A stretch of 17,257 nucleotides of DNA from CAZYQW01 sp964649825 (GTDB taxonomy: Bacteria > Planctomycetota > B15-G4 > JADJEK01), in contig CAZYQW010000128.1 in NCBI GenBank assembly GCA_964649825.1, forward strand, positions 1-17,257. Reading direction: 5' to 3'. This document shows, one piece after another, positions 1 through 7,156 of the stretch. Every line of letters starts with the position of its first letter. The first letter of the stretch is position 1. The notes under the pieces were generated by a model. The model was given only the letters and a program-made list of their open reading frames with translations, was not told the DNA's origin and searched no databases. The position numbers and the translations under genes were made by a program.

Positions 1-141
1 CCGGCTGCGGCGGGCCCTCGCGACCGATCTCTTCGTTGCAGGATCCTCGACGTACAGGCAGTACGCCTGCGATCCTGCGCCTCGATCTCGGTCGCGATGA
101 CCTCGCCTCGCTTCGAAAGCACTTTCACCACGGGCTGCTAG
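1..141 (-). repeat. Palindromic repeat element, left copy (partial, cut by window edge)
   Basis: Position i of this block matches the complement of position 15042-i of the copy at 14901-15041, with only three differences in 141 bases (positions 53, 72 and 136; about 98% identity). The inner end (121-141) carries the terminal repeat and finishes in CTAG at 138-141. The outer terminal repeat (about 25 bases) should lie beyond the window's left edge. Internal complementary stretches nest inside one another: 19-27 with 88-96, 38-45 with 71-78, and 55-59 with 65-69, so the strand can fold into one long interrupted hairpin. This copy lies inside the open reading frame of the minus-strand membrane protein that starts at 828. 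No transposase is encoded, so it looks like a small non-autonomous element (MITE or palindromic coding repeat); the class is inference. Confidence 0.85.
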
Positions 142-828
142 GGCGCGGCTGGCGTGGACCTTCGTCGCGAGAGATGCGGCGACGAGCCCGACGGCGCCGA
201 TCGCGGCGAGCGAGCCCTCGTACGGGCGGCTGTTGGCGAGGATCGCGAAGCCGGCGGCGGCCACCAGCGCGTGGCAGGCCCGGCCGCTCCGCGTCCAGCG
301 CCGCGCCGCCCCGAACAGGAGGGCGCCGCCCGTCGCCGCCACCGCACCTCCCCAGTAGGTCTGGCTCCAGTAGCTGACCAACCCGACTTGAACCGCGACG
401 AGGACGCCTCCCGCCGTCGCGCTGCGCGGCGGGACCCACGCGAACAGCATCCACGCGATCGCTCCGCACATCAGCGCGACGGAGAGCCACACCCCGGCGA
501 TGGGATGCCCGAACAGCACCTGGCCGGCGGCGAGCGCGAGCGCCTGTGCCGGGGGGTACTTCGACTGGTACGTCGGCTCGTGGAAGACCTGGTAGCTCTC
601 GAAGTGCCGCCAATGCGGGTGCGTTGGGTTCGTCACCCGACCGCGCGCGAAGGTATCCGCGCCGAGCAGGTAGCCGAACTCGTCGTGCACGGCCGGGACT
701 CGCGGGCCGAGGCGAGCGCCGACGGAGGCGGCGCCGAGGAAGGTGAAGACGACGATCGCGATCACCACGACGGTCGGGCGACGGGCGAGGTCGCGGAGCA
801 CGCGTCGCGTGCGGCGAATCCCGTTCAT
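1..828 (-). CDS. GT39-like multi-pass membrane protein, partial, interrupted by or fused to the repeat element
   Basis: The frame opens with ATG at 826-828 (MNGIRRTRRVLRDLARRPT) and has no stop before the window's left edge, giving 276 visible codons. The first 229 residues look genuine. There is a basic N-terminus, a membrane segment near residues 20-40, then HDEFGYLL, the stretch TNPTHPHWRHFESYQ, SKYPPAQALAL, several hydrophobic segments, SYWSQTYWGGAVAA, and NSRPYEGSLAA near residue 205. These motifs recall a family of GT39-like (glycosyltransferase-C fold) membrane proteins of roughly 500 residues; substrate and role are unknown. From codon 230 (CTA at 141-139) the sequence is the repeat element. 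It is rich in Arg, Gly and Ala, has no hydrophobic segments, and does not resemble the family. The SD-like GAGG is only two bases from the ATG, so the start is weakly supported by it. Either the element sits in frame, or the gene is broken beyond the edge. Confidence 0.75.
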   Translation of the reverse strand, partial: MNGIRRTRRVLRDLARRPTVVVIAIVVFTFLGAASVGARLGPRVPAVHDEFGYLLGADTFARGRVTNPTHPHWRHFESYQVFHEPTYQSKYPPAQALALAAGQVLFGHPIAGVWLSVALMCGAIAWMLFAWVPPRSATAGGVLVAVQVGLVSYWSQTYWGGAVAATGGALLFGAARRWTRSGRACHALVAAAGFAILANSRPYEGSLAAIGAVGLVAASLATKVHASRALAARGESAFEARRGHRDRDRGAGSQAYCLYVEDPATKRSVARARRSR

Positions 829-899
829 GGCCTCGAACCGGTTCGTGCGCTCACGCCGGCCGGGCCATACGATGGCGCCGACCACGTGCGGAGGGAACG
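829..899. promoter_or_regulatory. Divergent intergenic region between two membrane-protein genes
   Basis: Only 71 bases separate the divergent starts at 828 (minus) and 900 (plus), so both promoters, if present, must lie here or inside the genes. GGAGGG at 890-895 is a good ribosome binding site for the plus gene, five bases before its ATG. I see no convincing -35/-10 pair. Confidence 0.4.
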
Positions 900-1547
900 A
901 TGTCGTCGAAGCGTCGCCATCTGCTCGTCGCGGCGGCCGCGGGAGCGGCGGGCGCGATCGGCCTGCTCGGCGCCCGCCACCCGGTCGCATCGTCGATCGT
1001 GGAGCTCGTCGTCGTCGTATCCGGGCTGATCGCGATCGGCGCGGCACCGTCCGTGGCGACGCGCGTCCGTGAGATGTCCCCTCGTCACCGCACGATCTCG
1101 ATCGCGATCCTGTCGCTCATGGTGATCGGTCACTGGGTCGGACGCTCTCGGGACACGTTTCCGTTCCTGCGCTGGGACATGTACGGCGAGCCGGCCGTGG
1201 AGGCGGGCTCGGACGTCGAGTCGTTCGAGCTGCATGGAGTGACGGCGGACGGGGCCAACGTACCGATTCGGTTGAGCGGAATCTTCGGCCGAGTCGGATG
1301 GCGAGTCCAATCGTCGTTGCGCCGGCCGGGTTCGCGCGTGCTTCGAAACGCCGCGGACGGCGCGGCGTGCGCCGATCTGGACGCGTGGCTGCTCGCGGCC
1401 GCTGCGCGCTACGACCACCTTCATTCGCACGCGCCGCTGCGTGCGATCGAGTGTCGCGCGGTTCGGTTCCGGCCGGGCGAACGTGGCGAGGGCGCGCCGG
1501 CGGACGCGCGGCTGGTCCGTCGCATCGAGCTGCGAGGTCGACGGTGA
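900..1547 (+). CDS. Membrane-anchored protein partnered with an HTTM-like protein
   Basis: 215 residues, starting at ATG 900 behind GGAGGG. Three hydrophobic segments (about residues 8-24, 30-50 and 64-82) are followed by the motif TFPFLRWDMYGE (about 88-99) and a soluble tail of about 115 residues, rich in Arg and Ala towards the end. An FPF-R-x-DMY motif after a membrane anchor is what I recall from small proteins encoded beside HTTM-domain (vitamin K-dependent carboxylase-like membrane domain) genes. The next gene fits that pattern. Its TGA (1545-1547) overlaps the next gene's GTG start (1544-1546), so translation of the two is probably coupled and they probably act together. The soluble part has no catalytic motif I recognise. 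Function unknown; the pairing is inference from motif and gene order. Confidence 0.75.
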   Translation: MSSKRRHLLVAAAAGAAGAIGLLGARHPVASSIVELVVVVSGLIAIGAAPSVATRVREMSPRHRTISIAILSLMVIGHWVGRSRDTFPFLRWDMYGEPAVEAGSDVESFELHGVTADGANVPIRLSGIFGRVGWRVQSSLRRPGSRVLRNAADGAACADLDAWLLAAAARYDHLHSHAPLRAIECRAVRFRPGERGEGAPADARLVRRIELRGRR

Positions 1548-2467
1548 CCGCCCCCTGGACGGGCCTCGGTTCGCGCCACGAGCGGTGGCTGCGCGTCGTG
1601 ATCTTCCTGATCTGGGCGATCAAGCCGCTGCTCGAGCCGGCGCGATCGCTCTCCCACCTGCCGGCCGCGGCGTTCGATTTCGCCCTCCCGCTCCGGATCC
1701 TCCCCGATGCAGCACGCACCGTGCTGCTCCAGCCGGGCGTCCTCGGCACGCTCGACGTGCTCCTGACCCTGTCGGCGCTCGCCGCGGCGACGGGGCGCGG
1801 CCTGCGAGCGACGGCGCCCCTCGCGCTGCTGGCCGCCCTCGCGCATCAGTCGCTTCTGAACAGCCTCGGGTACGTGGGCCACGAGTCGGTCGCGCTCTGG
1901 CTCGTGACGCTCGGCTTCGTCCTCTTCCGGGCCGCCGGCGCGCGCGCGCGCATCGACGACCTGTTCCTGCTGACCGCGGCGATCGTGACGGTCGGCTACG
2001 CGCTGACCGGCGCGTTCCGGCTCTTCCACGGAACTCCCACGATCTTCGTCGACGACTCCCTGCCCTACTGGTCGGCGCGGAACCAGCTCTACGACTGTTG
2101 GGAGGCGCGCGTCGCCGCCGCGTGGATGCCGCGCGACGGCCTCTTCGCGGCGGACGGGCCGATCTGTCGCGCCGGGTTCGTCGGGATCGCTGCGTTGGAG
2201 GTTCTCGCGCCGCTGTCGCTCGCTTCGCGCCGGGCGGCGGTCGTCTTCCTGCCCGCGATGATCCTCTTCCACCTGACGTCGCTCGTCGTGTTGAGCATCT
2301 TCTTCTGGGAGAGCACGGCGCTGCTCGGAGTGCTTTGGCTGGCGCTCGGGCGCGGGTCGCCTCAGAAGTGCTGCGCCCAGACGTCGTCCGGCTCGGGGCG
2401 AGGACCCGCGACGCGGCCGTTCGGGGGCGGATCCCTCGAGAGCAACGCGAACGCTTCGTCGCGATAG
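1544..2467 (+). CDS. HTTM-like multi-pass membrane protein
   Basis: I place the start at GTG 1544, overlapping the stop of the preceding gene, because the in-frame sequence upstream is Arg-rich shadow of that gene. This gives 307 residues. The protein begins VTAPWTGLGSRHERWLRVVI and has about eight hydrophobic segments. Landmarks include LNSLGYVGHESVALWLVTLG, VGYALTGAFRLFHGT, the loop SLPYWSARNQLYDCW, and near the end AALEVLAPLSL and LFHLTSLVVLSIFFWES. These fit HTTM/DoxX-like membrane domains. The real carboxylase catalytic region is absent, so enzymatic activity cannot be assumed. The last 35 or so residues (after LWLALGRGSP) are polar, low in hydrophobicity and lie entirely opposite the end of the convergent gene at 2362-3915. 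They look like read-through into antisense sequence rather than a conserved tail. Confidence 0.8.
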   Translation: MTAPWTGLGSRHERWLRVVIFLIWAIKPLLEPARSLSHLPAAAFDFALPLRILPDAARTVLLQPGVLGTLDVLLTLSALAAATGRGLRATAPLALLAALAHQSLLNSLGYVGHESVALWLVTLGFVLFRAAGARARIDDLFLLTAAIVTVGYALTGAFRLFHGTPTIFVDDSLPYWSARNQLYDCWEARVAAAWMPRDGLFAADGPICRAGFVGIAALEVLAPLSLASRRAAVVFLPAMILFHLTSLVVLSIFFWESTALLGVLWLALGRGSPQKCCAQTSSGSGRGPATRPFGGGSLESNANASSR

Positions 2468-3915
2468 ATTTCGAACCAGCGTCCCGCGAGGTCGCCGAAC
2501 GCGAGTTCGGCCTCCCCTGCGACACGCACGAGGATGAAGTCGGGGGAGATCGTCCGGAGCGCTTCTTCGTGGCCCTCTCGTCGAGGGTCGAGCGCGCGCG
2601 CCACGAGCTCGACGGTGGCGTCGGGGTAGACCTCCTCGTAGCGGCCGTCCATCGATACGCGGTACCGCGGATGGATGCGCCAGAGCGCGAAGCTGCCGTG
2701 GTTGAATCCGACGAGGAGGTTGCCGCCGTCGCGCTCGTGCCAGAGCCAGTCGAGCGCGGCGACGGGATAGGTCGTGGTCGTGAGCCGTGCGCCGTGGTTC
2801 AGCAGGCGCTCGAGCGAGAATCCGAGCGACGCCGGGAGCGAGAGGAGCAGCGCGAGGGAGGCTCCCGCCGTACCGATGCGAAACGCCCGCGGCGCGCGCG
2901 CTCCGAGCCGTTGCACCGGACCGTCGAGGAGGTCGGACGCGTAGACGAACGCGACCATCACGAACACGCCGATCAGTCGGACGTGCCGGTAGCCGAACCA
3001 CGCCGACAGGGCGAGCGCCACGGTGGCGGCCGGCGGAGAGCGGCGCCGGAGGGCGACCTCCACGACGATCAACGCGAGGAAGAGATCGGCGACCCAGGCG
3101 GGCGGCGAGATCATCGAGAGGGGCGCCCACTCGGCGATCTGCGGGCGGTTCATCGTGATCGCGTCGAGGATGTACCGCCAGTACTCGACCCCGCCGTACG
3201 GCGACAGGAACGTGGAGGCGACGTTGGCGGCAAGCACACCGAGGGCGAGGACCGACCGCCCGGGACGGCGCGCCGCCGCGGCGGCGTGGGTGGGGTGGAT
3301 GGCATGGATGGCATGGATGGCGAGGAACCCGAGCCCGACCACGAACCCCCCGTGGCACTGGGCCCAGATCGCCATCACGAGCGGCAGGGCGAGCAGGAGC
3401 CCGCGCCGTCCGCGACGCTCGTGCTCGGCGAACGCCAGGAGGAAGAGCGCGAGGAACAGGTACGTGAACACCTGCGCGCGCACCGTGCTGATCCACAGGT
3501 ACGCGGAGCTCGCCGCCATGAGCAGCAGCCAGTGCGGCGCGACGGAGCGGTCGTCGCGACGGAGTCGATGCGCGCGCAGAAGCAACGTCAGGGTGAGCCA
3601 GCAGAGCGCGCACTTGAACGCGAACAGGCCGGCGCTGCCGCCGTGCTGGAGGACCGAGTGGAACACGACCCCGGAGAGCCACTCGTGATCGACCCAGAGC
3701 GGCTTGGTCGCGGTGAACGCGTACGGATCCGTGGTCGGAACCTCGCCGCTCGCGGTGACCAGCCGTCCCACCGCGAGCCGGGCGAACAGGTCCGGGTCCG
3801 CCTCGAGGTCGAAGAGGAAAATCGATCCGAGCAGCAAGCAGGTCGCGATGAGCGCGACGGACGGCGCGCGCGCCGCCGCCGCGAGCCGCGGCAGGTACGA
3901 CGGCGCCGGGGTCAT
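2362..3915 (-). CDS. Multi-pass membrane protein of unknown function (GT-C-like architecture)
   Basis: 517 residues from ATG 3915. A hydrophobic N-terminus is followed by DPDLFARLAVGRLVTASGEV, then TDPYAFTATKPLWVDHEWLS, about ten membrane segments up to about residue 370, and a soluble C-terminal part. The C-terminal part contains NLLVGFNHGSFALWRIHP and RYRVSMDGRYEEVYPDA. A short glycine-rich/Trp motif followed by a V-x-x-DGR stretch and VYP is typical of large uncharacterised membrane proteins found in GC-rich phyla and often labelled glycosyltransferase-like. There is no experimentally tied function I can name. The tripeptide Ala-Ile-His is repeated three times in one loop (DNA repeat at 3296-3321). 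The 3' end overlaps the convergent gene by 106 bases. No Shine-Dalgarno sequence is visible; an out-of-frame ATG lies nine bases upstream of the chosen start. Confidence 0.8.
   Translation of the reverse strand: MTPAPSYLPRLAAAARAPSVALIATCLLLGSIFLFDLEADPDLFARLAVGRLVTASGEVPTTDPYAFTATKPLWVDHEWLSGVVFHSVLQHGGSAGLFAFKCALCWLTLTLLLRAHRLRRDDRSVAPHWLLLMAASSAYLWISTVRAQVFTYLFLALFLLAFAEHERRGRRGLLLALPLVMAIWAQCHGGFVVGLGFLAIHAIHAIHPTHAAAAARRPGRSVLALGVLAANVASTFLSPYGGVEYWRYILDAITMNRPQIAEWAPLSMISPPAWVADLFLALIVVEVALRRRSPPAATVALALSAWFGYRHVRLIGVFVMVAFVYASDLLDGPVQRLGARAPRAFRIGTAGASLALLLSLPASLGFSLERLLNHGARLTTTTYPVAALDWLWHERDGGNLLVGFNHGSFALWRIHPRYRVSMDGRYEEVYPDATVELVARALDPRREGHEEALRTISPDFILVRVAGEAELAFGDLAGRWFEIYRDEAFALLSRDPPPNGRVAGPRPEPDDVWAQHF
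3296..3321 (+). repeat. 9-bp tandem repeat (2.9 units) inside a coding region
   Basis: The unit TGGATGGCA occurs twice in full and once as eight bases. On the coding (minus) strand it spells Ala-Ile-His three times in a loop between two membrane segments. Because the period is a multiple of three, gain or loss of units would keep the reading frame. Confidence 0.8.
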
Positions 3916-3981
3916 GTCGGCGCATGGTAGAGATGCGACGTTCGCGAATCACCCCGGCGGGGATCCTGTTAGTCTCCCGCG
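3916..3981. promoter_or_regulatory. Divergent intergenic region (66 bp)
   Basis: This short gap must serve both the minus-strand membrane protein (start 3915) and the plus-strand spermidine synthase-like gene (start 3982). Neither ATG has a recognisable Shine-Dalgarno sequence here, so leaderless or weakly led transcripts are possible. I find no reliable -35/-10 pair. Confidence 0.3.
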
Positions 3982-6036
3982 ATGCGTGTCCTGTTCACGG
4001 CGGCGATCTCGCTCGGCGCGTTCCTCCTCTTCCTCGCGCAACCGCTCCTGGCCAAACAGATCCTCCCTCGGCTCGGTGGAACTCCGGCCGTGTGGAACGG
4101 ATGCGTGATGTTCTTCCAGGTCGCTCTGATCGTCGGCTACGCGTACGCGCACGTGGTATCACGGATCCGACGACCCGCTTTGCAGGTGCTGCTTCACGCC
4201 GCGCTTCTCGCGGTCGGCGCCGGCCTGCTGCCGATCGGCATCGATGAGTCCGTCCGTCCGGACTACGCCGCGCCGCCCGTCCCGTGGCTCCTCGAGACTC
4301 TGATCGGCTCGGTCGGTCTCCCGTTCCTCCTCGTCGCCTCCGGATCCCCGCTGCTCCTGCGTTGGTTCTCGCGGACGGGAGATCCGCTGAGCCGCGACCC
4401 GTACTTCCTCTATGCCGCGAGCAACGTGGGGAGTCTGGTCGCGCTGCTCGCCTTTCCGGCGCTGCTCGAGCCGTGGCTCTCCGCCTCGCGGCTGGTCCAC
4501 CTCTGGACGATCGGGTTCCTCGTCCTCGTGGGGCTCGTCGTCCTCTGCGGGATCGCGCTCCTGCGACGGCGAGGCGTCGCCGCCGACTCGATCGCGACCC
4601 CGGCATCGGGCGAGGAGCCGGCGCGCCTGCGCCCGCGGACGCTCGTCGCGTGGGTCGTGCTCGCGTTCATCCCGTCGTCGCTGACTCTCGGCGCCACGCA
4701 CCACGTCACCACCGACGTCGCGGCGGTCCCGCTCTTCTGGGTCGTGCCCCTCGCGATCTATCTCACGACGTACGTCATCGCGTTCGCGCGCCGTACGGTC
4801 ATCGAGCCGGCGTTGGCCGCGCGGCTCTTCGCCTGGCTGGGAGCGGTCGGCCTGCTGTCGGTGACGTTCGGCTGGGCGCTTCCGGTCGTCGTCTCGGTCC
4901 CCCTCCATCTGCTGTTGGTGTTCGCGGCCGGGCTGGTGGCGCACGGACGGCTCGCGGCCTCGCGTCCGCCGACGTCGGACTTGACGACGTTCTTCTTCGC
5001 GATCGCGGTGGGCGGGGCGCTCGGCGGCGTCTTCAACGCGATGGTGGCTCCGGCGCTCTTCGACTCGGTGATCGAGTATCCGTTGGTGATCGCGCTCGGC
5101 CTGCTCCTGCGACCGCGGACGAACCCGCGCCGCGCCGCCCGGCTCGCGTTCGACGCCGCCGTCGTCGTGCTCGCCGCCGCGGCACTGCCGTTCAACGCAC
5201 ACTACGTGCTGCCGCACGCGCGCGTGACGCGCACGGCGCGGACGTTCTTCGGCGTCCATCGGGTCGTCGTGCACGAGGACGTGGGCACGGTCGGCTACTA
5301 CCACGGGACGACGCTGCACGGGGTGCAGGTCGCGGCGGCTCCCCGCGAGCCGACGGCGTACTTCCACCGCGACACGGGCATCGGCCGCGTGCTCGGGGCG
5401 CCGGAGGCCTCCGAGAGGTTCCCTCGGGTCGGCGTGATCGGGCTCGGCGTCGGCACCCTCGCCGCCTGGGCGCGGCCCGGTCAGCGGTTCACGTTCTTCG
5501 AGATCGACCCCGTCGTCGTCGACATCGCGCGCGACTCGGGCGAGTTCCGCTTCCTCGCCGACTCGGACGCCGACGCGATCGACGTCGTCATCGGCGACGG
5601 GCGGATCTCGATCGCGTCCTTCCCTCCCGCGTCGTTCGACCTGCTCGTCATGGACGCGTTCAGCTCGGACGCGGTGCCCGTCCATCTCCTCACGAAGGAG
5701 GCGTTCGTGCTCTATCGCACCAAGCTGACCCCCGGCGGGATCATCGCGTTCAACGTGACGAATCGACACCTCGACCTCGAGGCCGTGGTGGTGGCGGTCG
5801 CCCATGACGTCGGTCTCGCCGCGACGCGCTGGAATCGCCCCCCGGACGTCGTCGCGACGAAGGCGCGGTACGCGGCGGACTGGGTCTTCGTCGGAACGAC
5901 GCAGGCCCTCGATTCGCTCGGTGGGCTTCCCGACTGGGCGGCGGTTCCCCCCGTCAAAGGCGCGCCGATCTGGAGCGATCAGCGCTCGAGCTTGATCCCG
6001 GTGATCCGGTGGGACCGGTTGGTCTCGAGGCGGTGA
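3982..6036 (+). CDS. Membrane protein fused to a spermidine synthase-like domain
   Basis: 684 residues from ATG 3982. The first 405 or so residues carry about ten to twelve hydrophobic segments, opening with a typical LAQPLLAKQILPRLGGTPAVW signature seen in this fused family. The C-terminal 270 residues form a Rossmann methyltransferase/aminopropyltransferase fold. It has a glycine-rich nucleotide loop VGVIGLGVGTLAAW (483-496), an acidic FEIDP (506-510), VIGDGR (536-541) and VMDAFSSDAVPVHLLT (556-571). In classical spermidine synthases the last region holds an Asp that activates the amine. Here it reads DAFSSDA, so polyamine synthesis should not be assumed. Nothing else for polyamines lies nearby. 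The ATG has no Shine-Dalgarno sequence. The gene ends 16 bases before the convergent stop of the TPR lipoprotein gene. Confidence 0.85.
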   Translation: MRVLFTAAISLGAFLLFLAQPLLAKQILPRLGGTPAVWNGCVMFFQVALIVGYAYAHVVSRIRRPALQVLLHAALLAVGAGLLPIGIDESVRPDYAAPPVPWLLETLIGSVGLPFLLVASGSPLLLRWFSRTGDPLSRDPYFLYAASNVGSLVALLAFPALLEPWLSASRLVHLWTIGFLVLVGLVVLCGIALLRRRGVAADSIATPASGEEPARLRPRTLVAWVVLAFIPSSLTLGATHHVTTDVAAVPLFWVVPLAIYLTTYVIAFARRTVIEPALAARLFAWLGAVGLLSVTFGWALPVVVSVPLHLLLVFAAGLVAHGRLAASRPPTSDLTTFFFAIAVGGALGGVFNAMVAPALFDSVIEYPLVIALGLLLRPRTNPRRAARLAFDAAVVVLAAAALPFNAHYVLPHARVTRTARTFFGVHRVVVHEDVGTVGYYHGTTLHGVQVAAAPREPTAYFHRDTGIGRVLGAPEASERFPRVGVIGLGVGTLAAWARPGQRFTFFEIDPVVVDIARDSGEFRFLADSDADAIDVVIGDGRISIASFPPASFDLLVMDAFSSDAVPVHLLTKEAFVLYRTKLTPGGIIAFNVTNRHLDLEAVVVAVAHDVGLAATRWNRPPDVVATKARYAADWVFVGTTQALDSLGGLPDWAAVPPVKGAPIWSDQRSSLIPVIRWDRLVSRR

Positions 6037-6052
6037 ACGGCCCCGTCGCGGC

Positions 6053-7156
6053 TCACGTGTCGCGGCTCTGCTCGATCAGCTCGAGCAGCCGCCGTGGGGC
6101 GGTATCGTCCGCGTGGGCCCGCGCGATCGCCTTCTCGACCGTTGCCCGAGCTTCGTCGATCTGGCCGGCCTGCCGCTGCCAGATCGCCAGCGCGAGGTAG
6201 CCCTCGTGCCGGTTCGGGGCGACGGCGATCACCCGGTCCGCGGCGGAACGGAGCATCCCCGGGTCGGTGAGGATCATCGCGACGTCGCACATCTTGATCC
6301 AGCCCTCGACGTCGTTCGGGTCGCTCCGCGTCAGTTCGCGCAAGATCGCGCGCGCCTCGACCGGTCGATCGAGCTCGAGAAGGCAGGACGCGCGAAGGTG
6401 CTCGAGGTCGCGCCGCTCGGGACGGGCGATCGCGCGCAGATACGTTTCCGCCTCGGCGAACCGCTGCTCGAGGATCAACGCGCGGCACAGGTCCTCGCGC
6501 AACGCGACGTCCGACGGACTCAGGATCGCCGCCTCGGTGAAGCGGTCGATCGCGGTGGCCGCGTCGCCCCGCATCATGGCGATGTGGCCGAGGGTCTGCC
6601 GGAATCCGGGCTGGTACTCGGAGTCGACGGCGCCGCTCGAGAGCAGCGACTCCGCCGCGTCGAGGTCGCCCTGCTCGATCAGGATCTCGGCCACGGCCAG
6701 GGTGTAGTACGGCCGCGTCGGATCGATCTCGTGGGCGGTCCGAAACCGTTCGAGCGCACGGTCCAACTCGCCGAGCCGCTCGAACGCGGCGCCCTCGAAG
6801 TACGGGAAGTCCGGGTTCGTCTCATCGAGCCGGCGACCGGTCTCGAGCGCGGCGAGGGCGCGCTTGCCGTCGCCGATCTCGAGCAGGATTCGCCCCATCA
6901 GGAGATGGCCGTGAGGCACCGCGGCGTCACTCTGGATCGAGCGGGTCACGGTCTCGAGCGCGCGCTCGAGGTTGCCGGACCCGAACTGCTGCATCGCGAG
7001 GTCGTAGTCCGCGGCGGCGCGGATGTGCGCCATCTTCTTCTGCGACTCGTCGCCGAGCTCCGACGTGTGCTTGCCGTGGCCGCTGCACGCGACCGTGATC
7101 GCCAGGAGCCCGAGCCCGAGCCGAGGCGCCCGAGACATCCGATGCAGTGGGGCCAT
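6053..7156 (-). CDS. TadD-like TPR lipoprotein of the Tad pilus locus
   Basis: 367 residues from ATG 7156, whose A is also the last base of the secretin's TGA (TGATG), so translation is probably coupled. An earlier in-frame start would read into the secretin's shadow; a second Met at 7138 is possible. The N-terminus is basic then hydrophobic and ends ITVAC, with the Cys at residue 24, a somewhat loose lipobox (Thr rather than Leu at -3). The rest is built from about eight tetratricopeptide-like helical hairpins, seen as recurring A-x-x-x-G-x-L-x-x-A and DP patterns (for example GDGKRALAALETGRRLDETN and GELDRALERFRTAHEIDPTR). In Tad systems TadD is a TPR lipoprotein thought to help the outer-membrane secretin assemble. 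Position directly after a secretin and beside a Tad ATPase supports that role; this is inference. Confidence 0.85.
   Translation of the reverse strand: MAPLHRMSRAPRLGLGLLAITVACSGHGKHTSELGDESQKKMAHIRAAADYDLAMQQFGSGNLERALETVTRSIQSDAAVPHGHLLMGRILLEIGDGKRALAALETGRRLDETNPDFPYFEGAAFERLGELDRALERFRTAHEIDPTRPYYTLAVAEILIEQGDLDAAESLLSSGAVDSEYQPGFRQTLGHIAMMRGDAATAIDRFTEAAILSPSDVALREDLCRALILEQRFAEAETYLRAIARPERRDLEHLRASCLLELDRPVEARAILRELTRSDPNDVEGWIKMCDVAMILTDPGMLRSAADRVIAVAPNRHEGYLALAIWQRQAGQIDEARATVEKAIARAHADDTAPRRLLELIEQSRDT

Noticed and set aside
1421..3952. Long open frames on both strands over 1421-3952
   Set aside because: Low-complexity Arg/Pro/Ala composition and opposite-frame position show these are GC-driven shadows of the genes at 1544-2467 and 2362-3915.
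4159..5805. Long minus-strand frame opposite the spermidine synthase-like gene
   Set aside because: Highly charged Arg/Glu/Asp composition with no hydrophobic core; mirror of a membrane-protein gene.
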